Source of the DNA: an uncultured Pelagibacteraceae bacterium
Lineage (GTDB): Bacteria > Pseudomonadota > Alphaproteobacteria > Pelagibacterales > Pelagibacteraceae
Assembly (NCBI GenBank): GCA_902566365.1
Contig: CACFIH010000003.1
Location: 62,001 to 126,000 of the forward strand
Length of the DNA stretch: 64,000 bases
Direction: 5' to 3'
Shown here: piece after piece, positions 1 through 10,952 of the stretch
Position numbering within the stretch: the first letter of the stretch is position 1
Layout of the letters: every line of letters begins with the position of its first letter
Notes under the pieces: model-generated
The model's database searches: none
What the model saw: the letters and a program-made list of their open reading frames with translations, nothing else
What the model was told of the DNA's origin: nothing
Program-made: the position numbers and the translations under genes

Positions 1-405
1 AAAATATGGAGAAATAAAAAAGAGATTACAAAAATAATTACTCTTGGAAGATTAGAGACATCTGAAGATTTTAAAGTATCAGAAAAAGAACCACAGGTTG
101 AAGAAACTAAAATTGATGATTTAAAAATTACAGTTAGAAAGTTAACAAAAGAGGATATCAAATCTAGAAACTTACCAAATCAATCATCAGGTCTTTTAGT
201 TACTAGTATTGAAAAAGATAGTCCATTAATTAATTCAATAGAAGAGAATAGTATAATTGTGGAAGCACAAAAGAAAAAAATTAGAACTTTTGATGATTTA
301 GATAAAGTTGTTAAAGAAGTTTTAAAAAGCAATCAGAGAACTATTCTTTTAGTTATTTTAAACAGTCAAAATCAGAGAAGATACATTGGCGTCAAATTGA
401 ATTAA
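1..405 (+). CDS. DegP/HtrA-family periplasmic serine protease, C-terminal part (5' end outside window)
   Basis: Frame 1 is open from the first base to a TAA at 403-405 and encodes 134 residues. It begins inside what looks like the end of one PDZ domain (WRNKKEITKIITLGRLE) and continues through a second PDZ-like domain with SGLLVTSIEKDSPL and a final beta strand (RRYIGVKLN). Two C-terminal PDZ domains are the DegP/DegQ arrangement, in which they position misfolded envelope proteins for the trypsin-like protease. The catalytic domain lies outside the window, so activity cannot be checked. The gene stops 3 bases before miaA, suggesting cotranscription. The family call is fairly secure; DegP versus DegQ cannot be decided. 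Confidence 0.75.
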   Translation, partial: KIWRNKKEITKIITLGRLETSEDFKVSEKEPQVEETKIDDLKITVRKLTKEDIKSRNLPNQSSGLLVTSIEKDSPLINSIEENSIIVEAQKKKIRTFDDLDKVVKEVLKSNQRTILLVILNSQNQRRYIGVKLN

Positions 406-408
406 ATA

Positions 409-1317
409 ATGGAAATTAGATCCAAAATTATTTTAATTTATGGACCAACGGCATCAGGAAAATCAGATTTTGCAATAAAGCTAGCAAAAAAAGTTGATGG
501 TGAAATAGTAAATGCTGATAGCATGCAAGTTTATAAGGAATTAAAGATAATTTCTGCAAGACCTCATAAAAAGGAATATAAAAAAATTAAACATCACTTA
601 TATGGATTTTGGAGTGTTAAAAAAAAATTTTCTACAGGTGATTGGTTGAGATTAGCAAAATTAAAAATTACAGATATTAAGAAAAGAAAGAAAATACCAA
701 TACTTGTTGGAGGCACAGGTTTATATTTTAAAGCTTTGACAGATGGTCTGGTAAAAATTCCAAATATTCCATTAAAATTAAGAAAAAAAGTAAGAAACTT
801 ACATAAAGATCTGGGTCCTAAGAAATTTTTTTTAAGATTAAAAAAGTTAGACCCTATCTCTATAAACTTCATTAATCCTTTAGACTCACAAAGAGTAATC
901 CGAGCTTATGAAATAAAATTGTATACAAAAAAATCCATGTATGAGTGGTTCAAAAATACAAAATCAGATTTTGAAAAAGGAGATTTTTTTAGAATTTATA
1001 TAGATTGTTCTAGAGAGAATTTGATTAAACGAATAAATGTTAGAGCAAAAAATATGATTGAAAATGGAGCAATTTTGGAGATTAAAAAGTTTATAAAATT
1101 AAAAGTTTCGAAGTCAAAAACTGCTTCTAAGGCCATAGGTGTCAGAGAAATCCAAGATTTTCTCAATAAAAACATTGATAAAAGCGAACTTACCCAAAAA
1201 ATATCAATAAAGACAAGACAATATGCTAAAAGGCAGACCACTTGGGCTCGAGGTCATATGTTAAATTGGAACAGAATTAAGTCAGAGAGATTAAATAACT
1301 TTTTAAAGAAAATTTAG
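409..1317 (+). CDS. miaA: tRNA dimethylallyltransferase
   Basis: MiaA transfers a dimethylallyl group from DMAPP to N6 of A37 in tRNAs that read UNN codons. The sequence shows the P-loop GPTASGKS at residues 12-19, the substrate-binding NADSMQVY at 35-42, the LVGGTGLY motif near residue 100 and SQRVIRAYEI near 160. At 302 aa it matches the usual length of about 300-316. The ATG lies 3 bases after the protease stop, so the two genes are probably cotranscribed. A 53-base gap without a clear hairpin separates it from ilvB. The assignment is secure. Confidence 0.95.
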   Translation: MEIRSKIILIYGPTASGKSDFAIKLAKKVDGEIVNADSMQVYKELKIISARPHKKEYKKIKHHLYGFWSVKKKFSTGDWLRLAKLKITDIKKRKKIPILVGGTGLYFKALTDGLVKIPNIPLKLRKKVRNLHKDLGPKKFFLRLKKLDPISINFINPLDSQRVIRAYEIKLYTKKSMYEWFKNTKSDFEKGDFFRIYIDCSRENLIKRINVRAKNMIENGAILEIKKFIKLKVSKSKTASKAIGVREIQDFLNKNIDKSELTQKISIKTRQYAKRQTTWARGHMLNWNRIKSERLNNFLKKI

Positions 1318-1370
1318 ATATTACGTAGTTAGTCTTGACCAATAAGCACAACTTCAGCTAGATTGCATTA

Positions 1371-1994
1371 ATGTCTAAATTATATACAGGAGCAGAAATT
1401 GTATTCAAATGTCTTGAAGATCAAGAAGTTGAATTTATTTTTGGTTACCCTGGTGGTGCAGTCTTACCAATTTATGACGAATTAAAAAATCATTCTTCAA
1501 TTAAGCATATCTTGGTGAGACATGAACAAGGTGCCGGACATGCAGCAGAGGGATATGCAAGATCTTCAGGAAAGCCTGGAGTTGTTTTGGTAACCTCAGG
1601 ACCTGGTGCAACTAATGTTGTCACAGCTTTAACAGATGCATATATGGATTCTGTTCCATTAGTTTGTATTTCTGGACAAGTACCAACTCATCTTATAGGA
1701 ACTGATGCATTTCAAGAATGTGATACAACTGGTATTACAAGACCTTGTACAAAACATAACTGGTTAGTAAAAGATATCAAAGATTTATCAAAAACTCTTC
1801 ATGAAGCTTTTAAAGTTGCAACAACTGGAAGGCCAGGACCTGTCCTGGTTGATATTCCAAAAGATATTCAATTTGCAAAAATAAATTATTTAAAACCAAA
1901 ATTTCAAAAGAAATTAAATGGTAAATCATCAAGTGCTGTCTCACAAAAAGATATTGATGAATTAATTCAGGTCCAGAGGCAAGTGAGGTTTTGA
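1371..1994 (+). CDS. ilvB: Acetolactate synthase large subunit, N-terminal fragment (disrupted gene)
   Basis: This is the first part of the ThDP-dependent enzyme that condenses two pyruvates, or pyruvate and 2-ketobutyrate, to start valine, leucine and isoleucine synthesis. The 207 residues hold the ThDP pyrimidine-binding domain, including [14 protein letters not shown] and the catalytic glutamate E52 in [15 protein letters not shown]. Homology ends at DELIQ (1956-1970); the last residues (VQRQVRF) are an out-of-frame reading of sequence that belongs to the second fragment. Intact IlvB proteins are about 570-590 aa. The ATG at 1371 has no strong ribosome binding site. This piece alone cannot be active because the ThDP diphosphate-binding domain is in the next frame. 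Confidence 0.85.
   Translation: MSKLYTGAEIVFKCLEDQEVEFIFGYPGGAVLPIYDELKNHSSIKHILVRHEQGAGHAAEGYARSSGKPGVVLVTSGPGATNVVTALTDAYMDSVPLVCISGQVPTHLIGTDAFQECDTTGITRPCTKHNWLVKDIKDLSKTLHEAFKVATTGRPGPVLVDIPKDIQFAKINYLKPKFQKKLNGKSSSAVSQKDIDELIQVQRQVRF
1960..1994 (+). other. ilvB: Out-of-frame deletion junction in ilvB
   Basis: At 1961-1970 both reading frames look homologous to acetolactate synthase: frame one reads ...ELIQ and the other reads [13 protein letters not shown], which normally follows a GGG(V/A) strand about 16 codons later. Sequence for the region corresponding to xxKKPVxYxGGGx is absent. The shared bases AATTCAG (1964-1970) fit loss between two short direct repeats. The frame change requires a net loss of 3n+1 bases; family spacing suggests roughly 55-60. 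The junction itself is seen directly; the deletion size is inferred from remembered family alignments. Confidence 0.75.
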
Positions 1995-3079
1995 GAGAAT
2001 TAGTTCAAATTACTGGTTTTCCAATTACATCAACTTTACAAGGATTAGGCGCATACCCTGGTGATGATAATCAATTTTTAGGAATGTTAGGAATGCATGG
2101 AACTTATGAAGCCAATAATGCGATGCATGATTGTGACTTACTTATAAATATTGGAGCAAGGTTTGATGATAGAATTACAGGAAAGATTGATGAGTTTTCT
2201 CCTAATTCAAAAAAAGTTCATATTGATATCGATCCTTCATCAATAAATAAAATTATAAAAGTTGATTTAGCTTTAGTTGGAGATGTAAAAGATATTTTAA
2301 AAGGTATTAATAAAACTATAAAAAAGAAAAATATCGATTTAAAAAAATCTAATAAACAGAAGATCTCTAAATGGTGGGAACAAATTCAAAAATGGAGAAA
2401 TAAAAATTCATTACACTTTCAAAATAGCAATGAAACAATAAAACCTCAACATGCAGTTAAAAGACTTTATGAGCTTACTAAAGATAAAGATACTTTTATA
2501 ACAACCGAAGTTGGTCAACATCAGATGTGGGCAGCACAACATTATAAATTTAATAAACCAAATCGATGGATGACATCCGGCGGTTTAGGAACGATGGGAT
2601 ATGGATTACCAGCAGCAGTAGGAGTACAAATTGCACATCCAAATAAATTAGTTATTGATATTGCTGGAGAAGCGTCTGTTTTGATGACTATGCAAGAAAT
2701 GTCAACTGCAGTTCAGTATAATTTACCCATTAAGATTTTTATTTTAAATAATCAATACATGGGGATGGTTAGGCAATGGCAAGAATTATTACATGAAAAA
2801 AATTATTCTGAGAGTTACTCAGAAGCTTTGCCTGATTTTATTAAAATGGCAGAGGCTTATGGTTGTAAAGGTATTAAGGCAGAAAAACCAAGTGAGCTAG
2901 ATGAAAAAATTAAAGAAATGGTCGAATTCAAGGGCCCTGTGATTTTTGATTGTCGTGTTGACCCAAATGAAAATTGTTTTCCAATGATACCATCTGGCAA
3001 GCCTCATAATCAAATGATTTTAGGTCCAAGCGAAAAACAAGAAAATAAAATTACTGGCAAAGGAAAAGCATTAGTTTAA
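1991..3079 (+). CDS. ilvB: Acetolactate synthase large subunit, C-terminal fragment (disrupted gene)
   Basis: This holds the central domain ([15 protein letters not shown], then [13 protein letters not shown]) and the ThDP diphosphate-binding domain ([49 protein letters not shown]). The track start is a TTG at 1991 that overlaps the upstream stop (TTGA); translational coupling is possible, but homology in this frame begins upstream at about 1961, so this is a broken gene rather than a natural start. The metal-binding GDG-type motif reads GEAS here, with Glu where Asp is usual. It ends 2 bases before ilvH. If the break is real, acetolactate synthesis would depend on another copy or on complementation between fragments. 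Confidence 0.85.
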   Translation: MRELVQITGFPITSTLQGLGAYPGDDNQFLGMLGMHGTYEANNAMHDCDLLINIGARFDDRITGKIDEFSPNSKKVHIDIDPSSINKIIKVDLALVGDVKDILKGINKTIKKKNIDLKKSNKQKISKWWEQIQKWRNKNSLHFQNSNETIKPQHAVKRLYELTKDKDTFITTEVGQHQMWAAQHYKFNKPNRWMTSGGLGTMGYGLPAAVGVQIAHPNKLVIDIAGEASVLMTMQEMSTAVQYNLPIKIFILNNQYMGMVRQWQELLHEKNYSESYSEALPDFIKMAEAYGCKGIKAEKPSELDEKIKEMVEFKGPVIFDCRVDPNENCFPMIPSGKPHNQMILGPSEKQENKITGKGKALV

Positions 3080-3081
3080 TT

Positions 3082-3630
3082 ATGGTAAATCCTAAATCAG
3101 CTTATAGCGTTTCGACTAAAAAAGAAAAATCTGATACGCATATAATCGTTGTGTGGGTTGACAATGAAGCGGGAGTATTAGCCAGAGTAGTAGGGCTTTT
3201 TTCTGGAAGAGGATATAATATTGAGTCTTTAGCAGTAGCAGAAGTAGATGCAAAAAAGAATATATCAAGAATTACAATTGTTACCACTGGAACACCTCAG
3301 GTAATAGATCAGATTAAACTTCAGCTTAAAAAATTAGTGCCTGTTCACAAAGTTGCTGATTTTAAAAGAGATGATAAGGGAGTGATTTTTAAGGAAATGG
3401 CTTTATTTAAAATAGTTGGAAATTCAAATAAAATAAAAAAAGCTATTAATGCTTGTAAAAAATATAATGCTGTAATATTGGATAGAACAAAAAAATCAAA
3501 TGTTATTCAAATAACTGCATTAAGAAGAGAAATAGATAAAATGGCAAAAAATCTAAAAAAATTTGGATTGGTGAGTGTTTCACGAACAGGAGCTGTTGCT
3601 ATGACAAGAGGGAACAAAATATTTAATTAA
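3082..3630 (+). CDS. ilvH: Acetolactate synthase small (regulatory) subunit
   Basis: This subunit activates the IlvB catalytic subunit and confers feedback inhibition by branched-chain amino acids. An N-terminal ACT domain is visible at about residues 20-95 (VVWVDNEAGVLARVVGLFSG, then RGYNIESLAVAEVD), followed by a second ACT-like regulatory domain (KEMALFKIV, VSRTGAVAMTRG). The length of 182 aa is slightly longer than the 160-175 typical of IlvH/IlvN. It starts 2 bases after ilvB and is followed by ilvC after 15 bases, the standard ilvBHC operon order. The intact small subunit argues that the ilvB break is recent or artefactual. Confidence 0.95.
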   Translation: MVNPKSAYSVSTKKEKSDTHIIVVWVDNEAGVLARVVGLFSGRGYNIESLAVAEVDAKKNISRITIVTTGTPQVIDQIKLQLKKLVPVHKVADFKRDDKGVIFKEMALFKIVGNSNKIKKAINACKKYNAVILDRTKKSNVIQITALRREIDKMAKNLKKFGLVSVSRTGAVAMTRGNKIFN

Positions 3631-3636
3631 TTTTAA

Positions 3637-4668
<1,032 letters not shown>

Positions 4669-4694
4669 TAGGTGTTTAAAAATTTATAAATATT

Positions 4695-4722
4695 TTGCAA
4701 TTTCTAATTGAGATTGTATTAT
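4695..4722 (+). promoter_or_regulatory. Candidate sigma70 promoter for leuA
   Basis: TTGCAA (4695-4700) and TATTAT (4717-4722) are separated by 16 bases and lie 22 bases before the leuA ATG, which predicts a short leader. This is the largest gap in the ilv-leu region. I see no transcription attenuator or leader peptide. It is a consensus match by eye only. Confidence 0.4.
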
Positions 4723-4744
4723 AAGGAAACTAAATTATATAGTT

Positions 4745-6319
4745 ATGGCAGATAAAGAAAGAGTGTTTATATTTGATACAACGATGCGAGATGGTGAGCA
4801 ATCACCAGGGGCTTCCATGAGCCTTGAAGAAAAAATTCAAATTTCAAGAGTATTTGATGAACTAGGAATTGATATTATCGAAGCAGGTTTTCCTATTGCA
4901 TCTCCTGGAGATTTTGAGGCAGTGTTAGCAATAAGTAAAGTTTTAAAAAAATCAATTCCGTGTGGACTAGCTAGACATTCAAAAAAGGATATTGATAGAT
5001 GTTATGAGGCTTTAAAAAATGCCCCAAGATTTAGAATTCATACTTTTATCTCAACGAGTCCTCTTCACATGAAACATAAGCTTAACAAAACTCCAGAACA
5101 AGTTTATGAGTCCATCAAAGAGCATGTTACATATGCGAGAAATTTGACTGATGATGTTGAGTGGTCATGTGAGGATGGAACAAGAACGGACATGGATTAT
5201 ATGTGTAAAACAGTTGAACTCGCAATAAAATCAGGAGCTAAAACAATAAATATACCTGATACTGTTGGTTACACAGTACCATCTGAATTTACGAAAATTA
5301 TACAAACTTTATTAAATAAAGTTCCAAATATTGATAAAGCAATTTTATCCACACATTGTCATAATGATTTAGGTTTAGCAGTTGCAAATTCTTTGGCCGG
5401 TGTTCAGGCTGGAGCAAGACAAATAGAGTGTACTATTAATGGAATTGGTGAAAGAGCTGGTAACGCTGCTTTGGAAGAAGTTGTAATGGCTATTAGAACA
5501 AGAAATGATTTAATGCCCTATGAGACTGGAATTAACACAACTTTATTAAGTAAAGCTTCAAAATTAGTTTCTAATGTAACTGGTTTTCCTGTCCAATATA
5601 ATAAAGCAATAGTCGGAAAAAATGCTTTCGCTCATGAGTCAGGCATACATCAAGATGGTATGTTAAAAAATAGAAATACTTATGAAATAATGACCCCAGA
5701 AAGTGTAGGTGTAAAGCAAACTTCACTTGTAATGGGAAAACATTCAGGAAGACACGCTTTTAAGGATAAACTGGTAAGTCTTGGTTATGCTGATTTAACA
5801 GATGATGTAATAGAAAATGCATTTGGAAAATTTAAGGTTTTAGCTGATAAGAAAAAACATATTTACGATGAGGATATAATTGCTTTAGTTGATGATAGCT
5901 TAGTAATTGATAATAAAGCTAATACCATTGTATTAAAATCCTTAAAAGTTTTTGCTGGAACGGGTGAACCTCAAAGAGCGGAAATGACATTAGATGTTCA
6001 TGGACAAATAAAATCAGCGACAGAAACTGGTGATGGTCCTGTGGATGCTATATTTAAATGTATAAAAAATTTATATCCTCATGATGTTAAACTTCAATTG
6101 TATCAAGTGCATGCAGTCACAGAAGGTACAGATGCTCAAGCAACGGTAAGTGTTCGTATTGAGGAAAATGGCAAAACTACTGTTGGTCAAGCAGCAGATA
6201 CAGATACATTAGTAGCTTCAGCTAACGCATATATAGGTGCATTAAATAAAATGATAATTAAAAGAGAAAAAACTGCTCCTGAAATGGAGCATCAAGAAGA
6301 GAAGATGAGAGGTATTTAG
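4745..6319 (+). CDS. leuA: 2-isopropylmalate synthase
   Basis: LeuA condenses 2-ketoisovalerate with acetyl-CoA, the committed step of leucine synthesis. The DRE-TIM metallolyase barrel begins at FDTTMRDGEQSPGASM (residues 10-25) and carries the metal-binding HCHNDLGLAVANSLAG and NGIGERAGNAALEE. The linker HESGIHQDGMLKN and the C-terminal regulatory domain (about 390-510, with GDGPVDA) are present. The length of 524 aa is typical of the LeuA type 1 form. The stop abuts the mreB ATG with no gap, so the biosynthetic gene and the shape operon are probably on one transcript. Confidence 0.96.
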   Translation: MADKERVFIFDTTMRDGEQSPGASMSLEEKIQISRVFDELGIDIIEAGFPIASPGDFEAVLAISKVLKKSIPCGLARHSKKDIDRCYEALKNAPRFRIHTFISTSPLHMKHKLNKTPEQVYESIKEHVTYARNLTDDVEWSCEDGTRTDMDYMCKTVELAIKSGAKTINIPDTVGYTVPSEFTKIIQTLLNKVPNIDKAILSTHCHNDLGLAVANSLAGVQAGARQIECTINGIGERAGNAALEEVVMAIRTRNDLMPYETGINTTLLSKASKLVSNVTGFPVQYNKAIVGKNAFAHESGIHQDGMLKNRNTYEIMTPESVGVKQTSLVMGKHSGRHAFKDKLVSLGYADLTDDVIENAFGKFKVLADKKKHIYDEDIIALVDDSLVIDNKANTIVLKSLKVFAGTGEPQRAEMTLDVHGQIKSATETGDGPVDAIFKCIKNLYPHDVKLQLYQVHAVTEGTDAQATVSVRIEENGKTTVGQAADTDTLVASANAYIGALNKMIIKREKTAPEMEHQEEKMRGI

Positions 6320-7354
<1,035 letters not shown>

Positions 7355-7359
7355 GAGTA

Positions 7360-8580
7360 ATGGCCTCAAGCAGAGATGATTTTATCATAGCTATTCGTTC
7401 TGCTTTTTTAAAAAAAAGCACTCAACAGAAGTTTTCTTTACTTACATTAGTTTTTATTTCTATATTGGTAATAATTTTATCAAACTTGGATTTAAGAGTT
7501 ATAAAATATATAAAAATTGGAATTAATGAGTTAGTTTATAGATCTTCTTTTGTTGTATCTATACCTGAAAATTTAGCAAAAAATACATTTACTGAAGTGA
7601 GTGATTACACAACTTTTTTTAAAGATTATAAAAAAACAAAAGATGAATTAAATATATTAAAATCAAAAGATATATCTAGTGAAATAACACAATACGAAAA
7701 TAAAGAGTTAAAAGAGTTGATTAATGATTATATTTCTAGCTCAGACAAAATATTAGCAAAAATAATTGTAGATCATGATAGTCCTTTTTTAAAAAGTATA
7801 ATCATAAATAAAGGAAGTAAAGATAATATTAAAATAGGAACAAATGTTTATGATCAGTCGTATTTAGTTGGTAGAGTAATCGAAGTTAATTTTAAAACCG
7901 CAAGGGTATTATTACTATCAGATTTAAATTCAAATGTTCCTGTAACAATAGCCCCACAAAATGTTCAAGCTATAATAACTGGGCGGGGTGATGATTTTGC
8001 TGAAATTAAATATATAAAACAAGGTTTAGACAATGAGTTTGATGAAAAAAGTATTGTGTACACATCTGGTACAGGTGCAATTTTCAAAAGTGGAATTCCA
8101 ATTGGAAAAGTTAGAATTGAAGAATCAGATAAATCGAAAAAATTTAATGTTGAATTTTATAGTGATTTTTCACAACTTAAATATGTTTTTGTTGAAGTAG
8201 TTACTACTTCTGAAATAAATTTGGAAACTGAAAAAGAAAATGAGGATATCCAAACCCCAATAAATGCTAAATTGAAAATACTAGAAGATGAATTAAAAAT
8301 AATTGAGCAGAGTAATATTAAATTTAAAGATGAAAATGAAAATTTAAAAACTCAAATAAATGAACTCAATAATATGATTACTAAATTTCAAGGTGAAATT
8401 TTAGATCAGAAACAAATTATTAATCAATTTGATTTAGACAAAAATGAGTTAGAATTTTTAAGGTTGAATTTAGATTATGGACATAAATGCAGAAAATCTT
8501 TTTTTAATAATAAAGGCTACATCGTTGGTACAACAGAATATAAATCATGTGTATTAAATAGAGGGAGAATAAATGAGTAG
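7360..8580 (+). CDS. mreC: Rod-shape determining protein MreC with an extended C-terminal tail
   Basis: MreC is the periplasmic scaffold of the elongasome that contacts PBP2. The sequence shows a short cytoplasmic N-terminus, one membrane helix (about 24-45), a coiled-coil stretch and the MreC beta-barrel core (LKSIIINKGSKDNIKIGTNV through IVYTSGTGAIFKSGIPIGKV). At 406 aa it is about 100 residues longer than usual. The extra part is a second predicted coiled coil (about 285-365) followed by a tail with Cys377 and Cys397 in a C..GYIVGTTEYKSCVL pattern. It starts 5 bases after mreB and overlaps mreD by 8 bases. Confidence 0.93.
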   Translation: MASSRDDFIIAIRSAFLKKSTQQKFSLLTLVFISILVIILSNLDLRVIKYIKIGINELVYRSSFVVSIPENLAKNTFTEVSDYTTFFKDYKKTKDELNILKSKDISSEITQYENKELKELINDYISSSDKILAKIIVDHDSPFLKSIIINKGSKDNIKIGTNVYDQSYLVGRVIEVNFKTARVLLLSDLNSNVPVTIAPQNVQAIITGRGDDFAEIKYIKQGLDNEFDEKSIVYTSGTGAIFKSGIPIGKVRIEESDKSKKFNVEFYSDFSQLKYVFVEVVTTSEINLETEKENEDIQTPINAKLKILEDELKIIEQSNIKFKDENENLKTQINELNNMITKFQGEILDQKQIINQFDLDKNELEFLRLNLDYGHKCRKSFFNNKGYIVGTTEYKSCVLNRGRINE

Positions 8581-9079
8581 TTTAAAAACACGTGGTTTTT
8601 ATTACAAAATTTACAGTTTATTACCAATAATTATTTTGTTTATATCAGTCTTAAATGAATTTGATTTTAATTATTTAAATCTTGATTATTTTTCTTTTAA
8701 TTTTCCATTTATATTAATTTTTTTCTTTACAATTAAAGAATTTAAACATTTTGATTATTTATTGGTATTTTTTGCTGGATTAATTAACGATACTGTAGTT
8801 GGAATGCCCTTAGGAGTAAGTAGTTTATCTTATATATTAATTTGTATTGCTACATCTTATTTTAGAAACATAACAATTAGACCAAATCCTATTAAAGATT
8901 GGTTTTATTTCTTATTTATTATCAGTTTACTTAATTCGGTTAATTTTTCAATTTTGACTTTATTCTTTTCATACAAACTAATTTTAATGGATTATCTTGT
9001 TAACACTTTTTTTACTTTTTTATTTTATATAGTCTTTGTTAGTTTATTTAAATATTATTTAAAAGGTTTAGATGATTAA
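8573..9079 (+). CDS. mreD: Rod-shape determining protein MreD
   Basis: MreD is a small polytopic inner-membrane protein of the elongation complex. The 168 residues form about five hydrophobic segments with few charges, and the conserved region FAGLINDTVVGMPLGVSSL near residues 63-81 is the MreD hallmark. A GGGAG ribosome binding site precedes the ATG inside the end of mreC. It overlaps the start of mrdA by 8 bases. Sequence conservation in this family is weak; position between mreC and mrdA makes the call firm. Confidence 0.92.
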   Translation: MSSLKTRGFYYKIYSLLPIIILFISVLNEFDFNYLNLDYFSFNFPFILIFFFTIKEFKHFDYLLVFFAGLINDTVVGMPLGVSSLSYILICIATSYFRNITIRPNPIKDWFYFLFIISLLNSVNFSILTLFFSYKLILMDYLVNTFFTFLFYIVFVSLFKYYLKGLDD

Positions 9080-10952
9080 TTCTTCAAGTGATAACGTAAA
9101 AAAACTAAATTCTATTAATAGAAGAATGTTTATTACAGGATCTTTAAAGTTATTTATAATGGTCGGTATAGTTAGTAGATTGTTTTTTTTACAGGTTAAA
9201 GAAAATAAGAAATATCTAACTCTCTCAGATAAGAATCGAATTAGAGAGTGGAAACTAGCTCCGGTCAGAGGAGAATTTCATGATTATTTTGGAAATGTAA
9301 TCGCTGGAAATTTTGAAGCTTATCAGCTTCATGTGATACCTGAGCAAGTTGAGAACTTTAGATATGTGATTTACCGATTAAAAGATTTACTTGAATTATC
9401 TGAAAGAGAATTCAAAAAAATTTTAAAAAAAAAAAATGAAATTAAATCTTGGGAAACCTTAATTGTTTCTGACAATCTAAGCTGGCAAAAGTTCTCAAAA
9501 ATAAACAATCATTTATATGATTTAAATGGAGTAAAACCGGTAATATCTATTTCAAGAAATTACCCTTACAAAGAAAACTTCACACATTTAATTGGTTATG
9601 TAAGTCAAGCAAATGAGGAAGATATTGAAAACAAAGAAATAATTAAAAAGAATTTTGTGCCTGGTCTTAAAGTTGGAAAAGTTGGTTTAGAAAAATCTTT
9701 TGAAGAAAAATTAATTGGCAGTAATGACATTGAAAGATATGAAGTAAATGCTTATGGTAGAAGAATTAGCCAATTAGAGTTTCAAAAAGGAGAAAAAGGA
9801 GAAACTTTACGTCTTACAATTGATACTGAAGTACAAAAATTAGCTAATGAATTACTTAAAGAACAGGCTGGTTCCATATGTGTAATGGATATTTACTCAG
9901 GCGATTTAATTGCAATGCACTCATCTCCATCATTTGACCCAAATTTATTTGTATTTGGTATTAGTAAAGATGATTGGGAATTAATCCGTAATGATCCAAT
10001 GAAACCTTTAGTAAATAAGACTTTACAAGGAAACTATTCTCCAGGATCAACAATTAAACCGATCGTTGCTTTATCAGCTTTGGAAAATGGAATTATTAAT
10101 ACAAATTTTACTGTTCAATGTAGAGGACATAAACATCCATTGGAATTATATGGGCAAACCTATCATTGCTGGAAAAAAGAGGGGCATGGATTTATGAACC
10201 TAAGAAATGCAATGAAACAATCTTGTGATATATATTTTTATGAAATCGCTCGTAAATTAGGCGTAGATAAATTAAGTGAAACAGCTAAAAAATTTGGACT
10301 TGGAAGAGAAGTTTTCGGAAATCTATTTAGTATTGAAAAAAAAGGTTTAATTCCAAATACACAATGGAAAAAAAATGCCCTAGGCGAAGGATGGTTGTTA
10401 GGAGAAACAATAATAACCGGAATTGGTCAAGGTTATATTCAAACAACCCCAATTCAACTTTGTTTAATGGCCGCTCAAATTGGTAATGGAGGTTATAAGA
10501 TTTATCCAAAAATAGTTGTTGACGATAAGAATGAAAATCAAATAGATAAATTTAGTCCTTTATTTACTAATTCAAAAAATATCAAAATTATTCAAGATGC
10601 AATGTTCGCCTCAACAAATGAGCCAAGAGGAACTTCTTATAAATCAAGAATAGATGATCTTAAATACCGATTTGCTGGAAAAACTGGAACAGCACAAGTC
10701 AAAAAAATTACTGAAAAAGATCGTGAGTTAGATTTAAAAACTTTTGAAATTCCATATGAGGAGAGAGATCATGCTCTTTACATTGCATACGGCCCTTACA
10801 AAAGTCCCAGATATGCTCTCAGTGTAGTCGTTGAACACGGAGGAAGTGGAGGTTCTACAGCAGCACCAATGGCAAAAAGATTGTTTAAAATGACTATTGA
10901 TAGACATAAAGAGAGAGAAAAAGTAAATGAAAAAAAATATTTGGAGATTTAG
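9072..10952 (+). CDS. mrdA: Peptidoglycan D,D-transpeptidase PBP2
   Basis: PBP2 crosslinks peptidoglycan during elongation, working with the RodA glycosyltransferase. It has one N-terminal membrane helix (about 20-40), a pedestal/dimerisation domain and a C-terminal transpeptidase domain. The active-site serine is S326 in the STIK motif of GNYSPGSTIKP, with SCD in KQSCDIYFYE and KTG in FAGKTGTAQV. The length of 626 aa is normal. The ATG overlaps the mreD stop, and the TAG is directly followed by the rodA ATG. Confidence 0.96.
   Translation: MINSSSDNVKKLNSINRRMFITGSLKLFIMVGIVSRLFFLQVKENKKYLTLSDKNRIREWKLAPVRGEFHDYFGNVIAGNFEAYQLHVIPEQVENFRYVIYRLKDLLELSEREFKKILKKKNEIKSWETLIVSDNLSWQKFSKINNHLYDLNGVKPVISISRNYPYKENFTHLIGYVSQANEEDIENKEIIKKNFVPGLKVGKVGLEKSFEEKLIGSNDIERYEVNAYGRRISQLEFQKGEKGETLRLTIDTEVQKLANELLKEQAGSICVMDIYSGDLIAMHSSPSFDPNLFVFGISKDDWELIRNDPMKPLVNKTLQGNYSPGSTIKPIVALSALENGIINTNFTVQCRGHKHPLELYGQTYHCWKKEGHGFMNLRNAMKQSCDIYFYEIARKLGVDKLSETAKKFGLGREVFGNLFSIEKKGLIPNTQWKKNALGEGWLLGETIITGIGQGYIQTTPIQLCLMAAQIGNGGYKIYPKIVVDDKNENQIDKFSPLFTNSKNIKIIQDAMFASTNEPRGTSYKSRIDDLKYRFAGKTGTAQVKKITEKDRELDLKTFEIPYEERDHALYIAYGPYKSPRYALSVVVEHGGSGGSTAAPMAKRLFKMTIDRHKEREKVNEKKYLEI

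Noticed and set aside
1991-3079. The TTG-started second ilvB ORF as a natural stand-alone gene
   Set aside because: Homology in its frame extends upstream of the TTG to about 1961, and it lacks the catalytic glutamate domain; it is the remainder of a broken ilvB.
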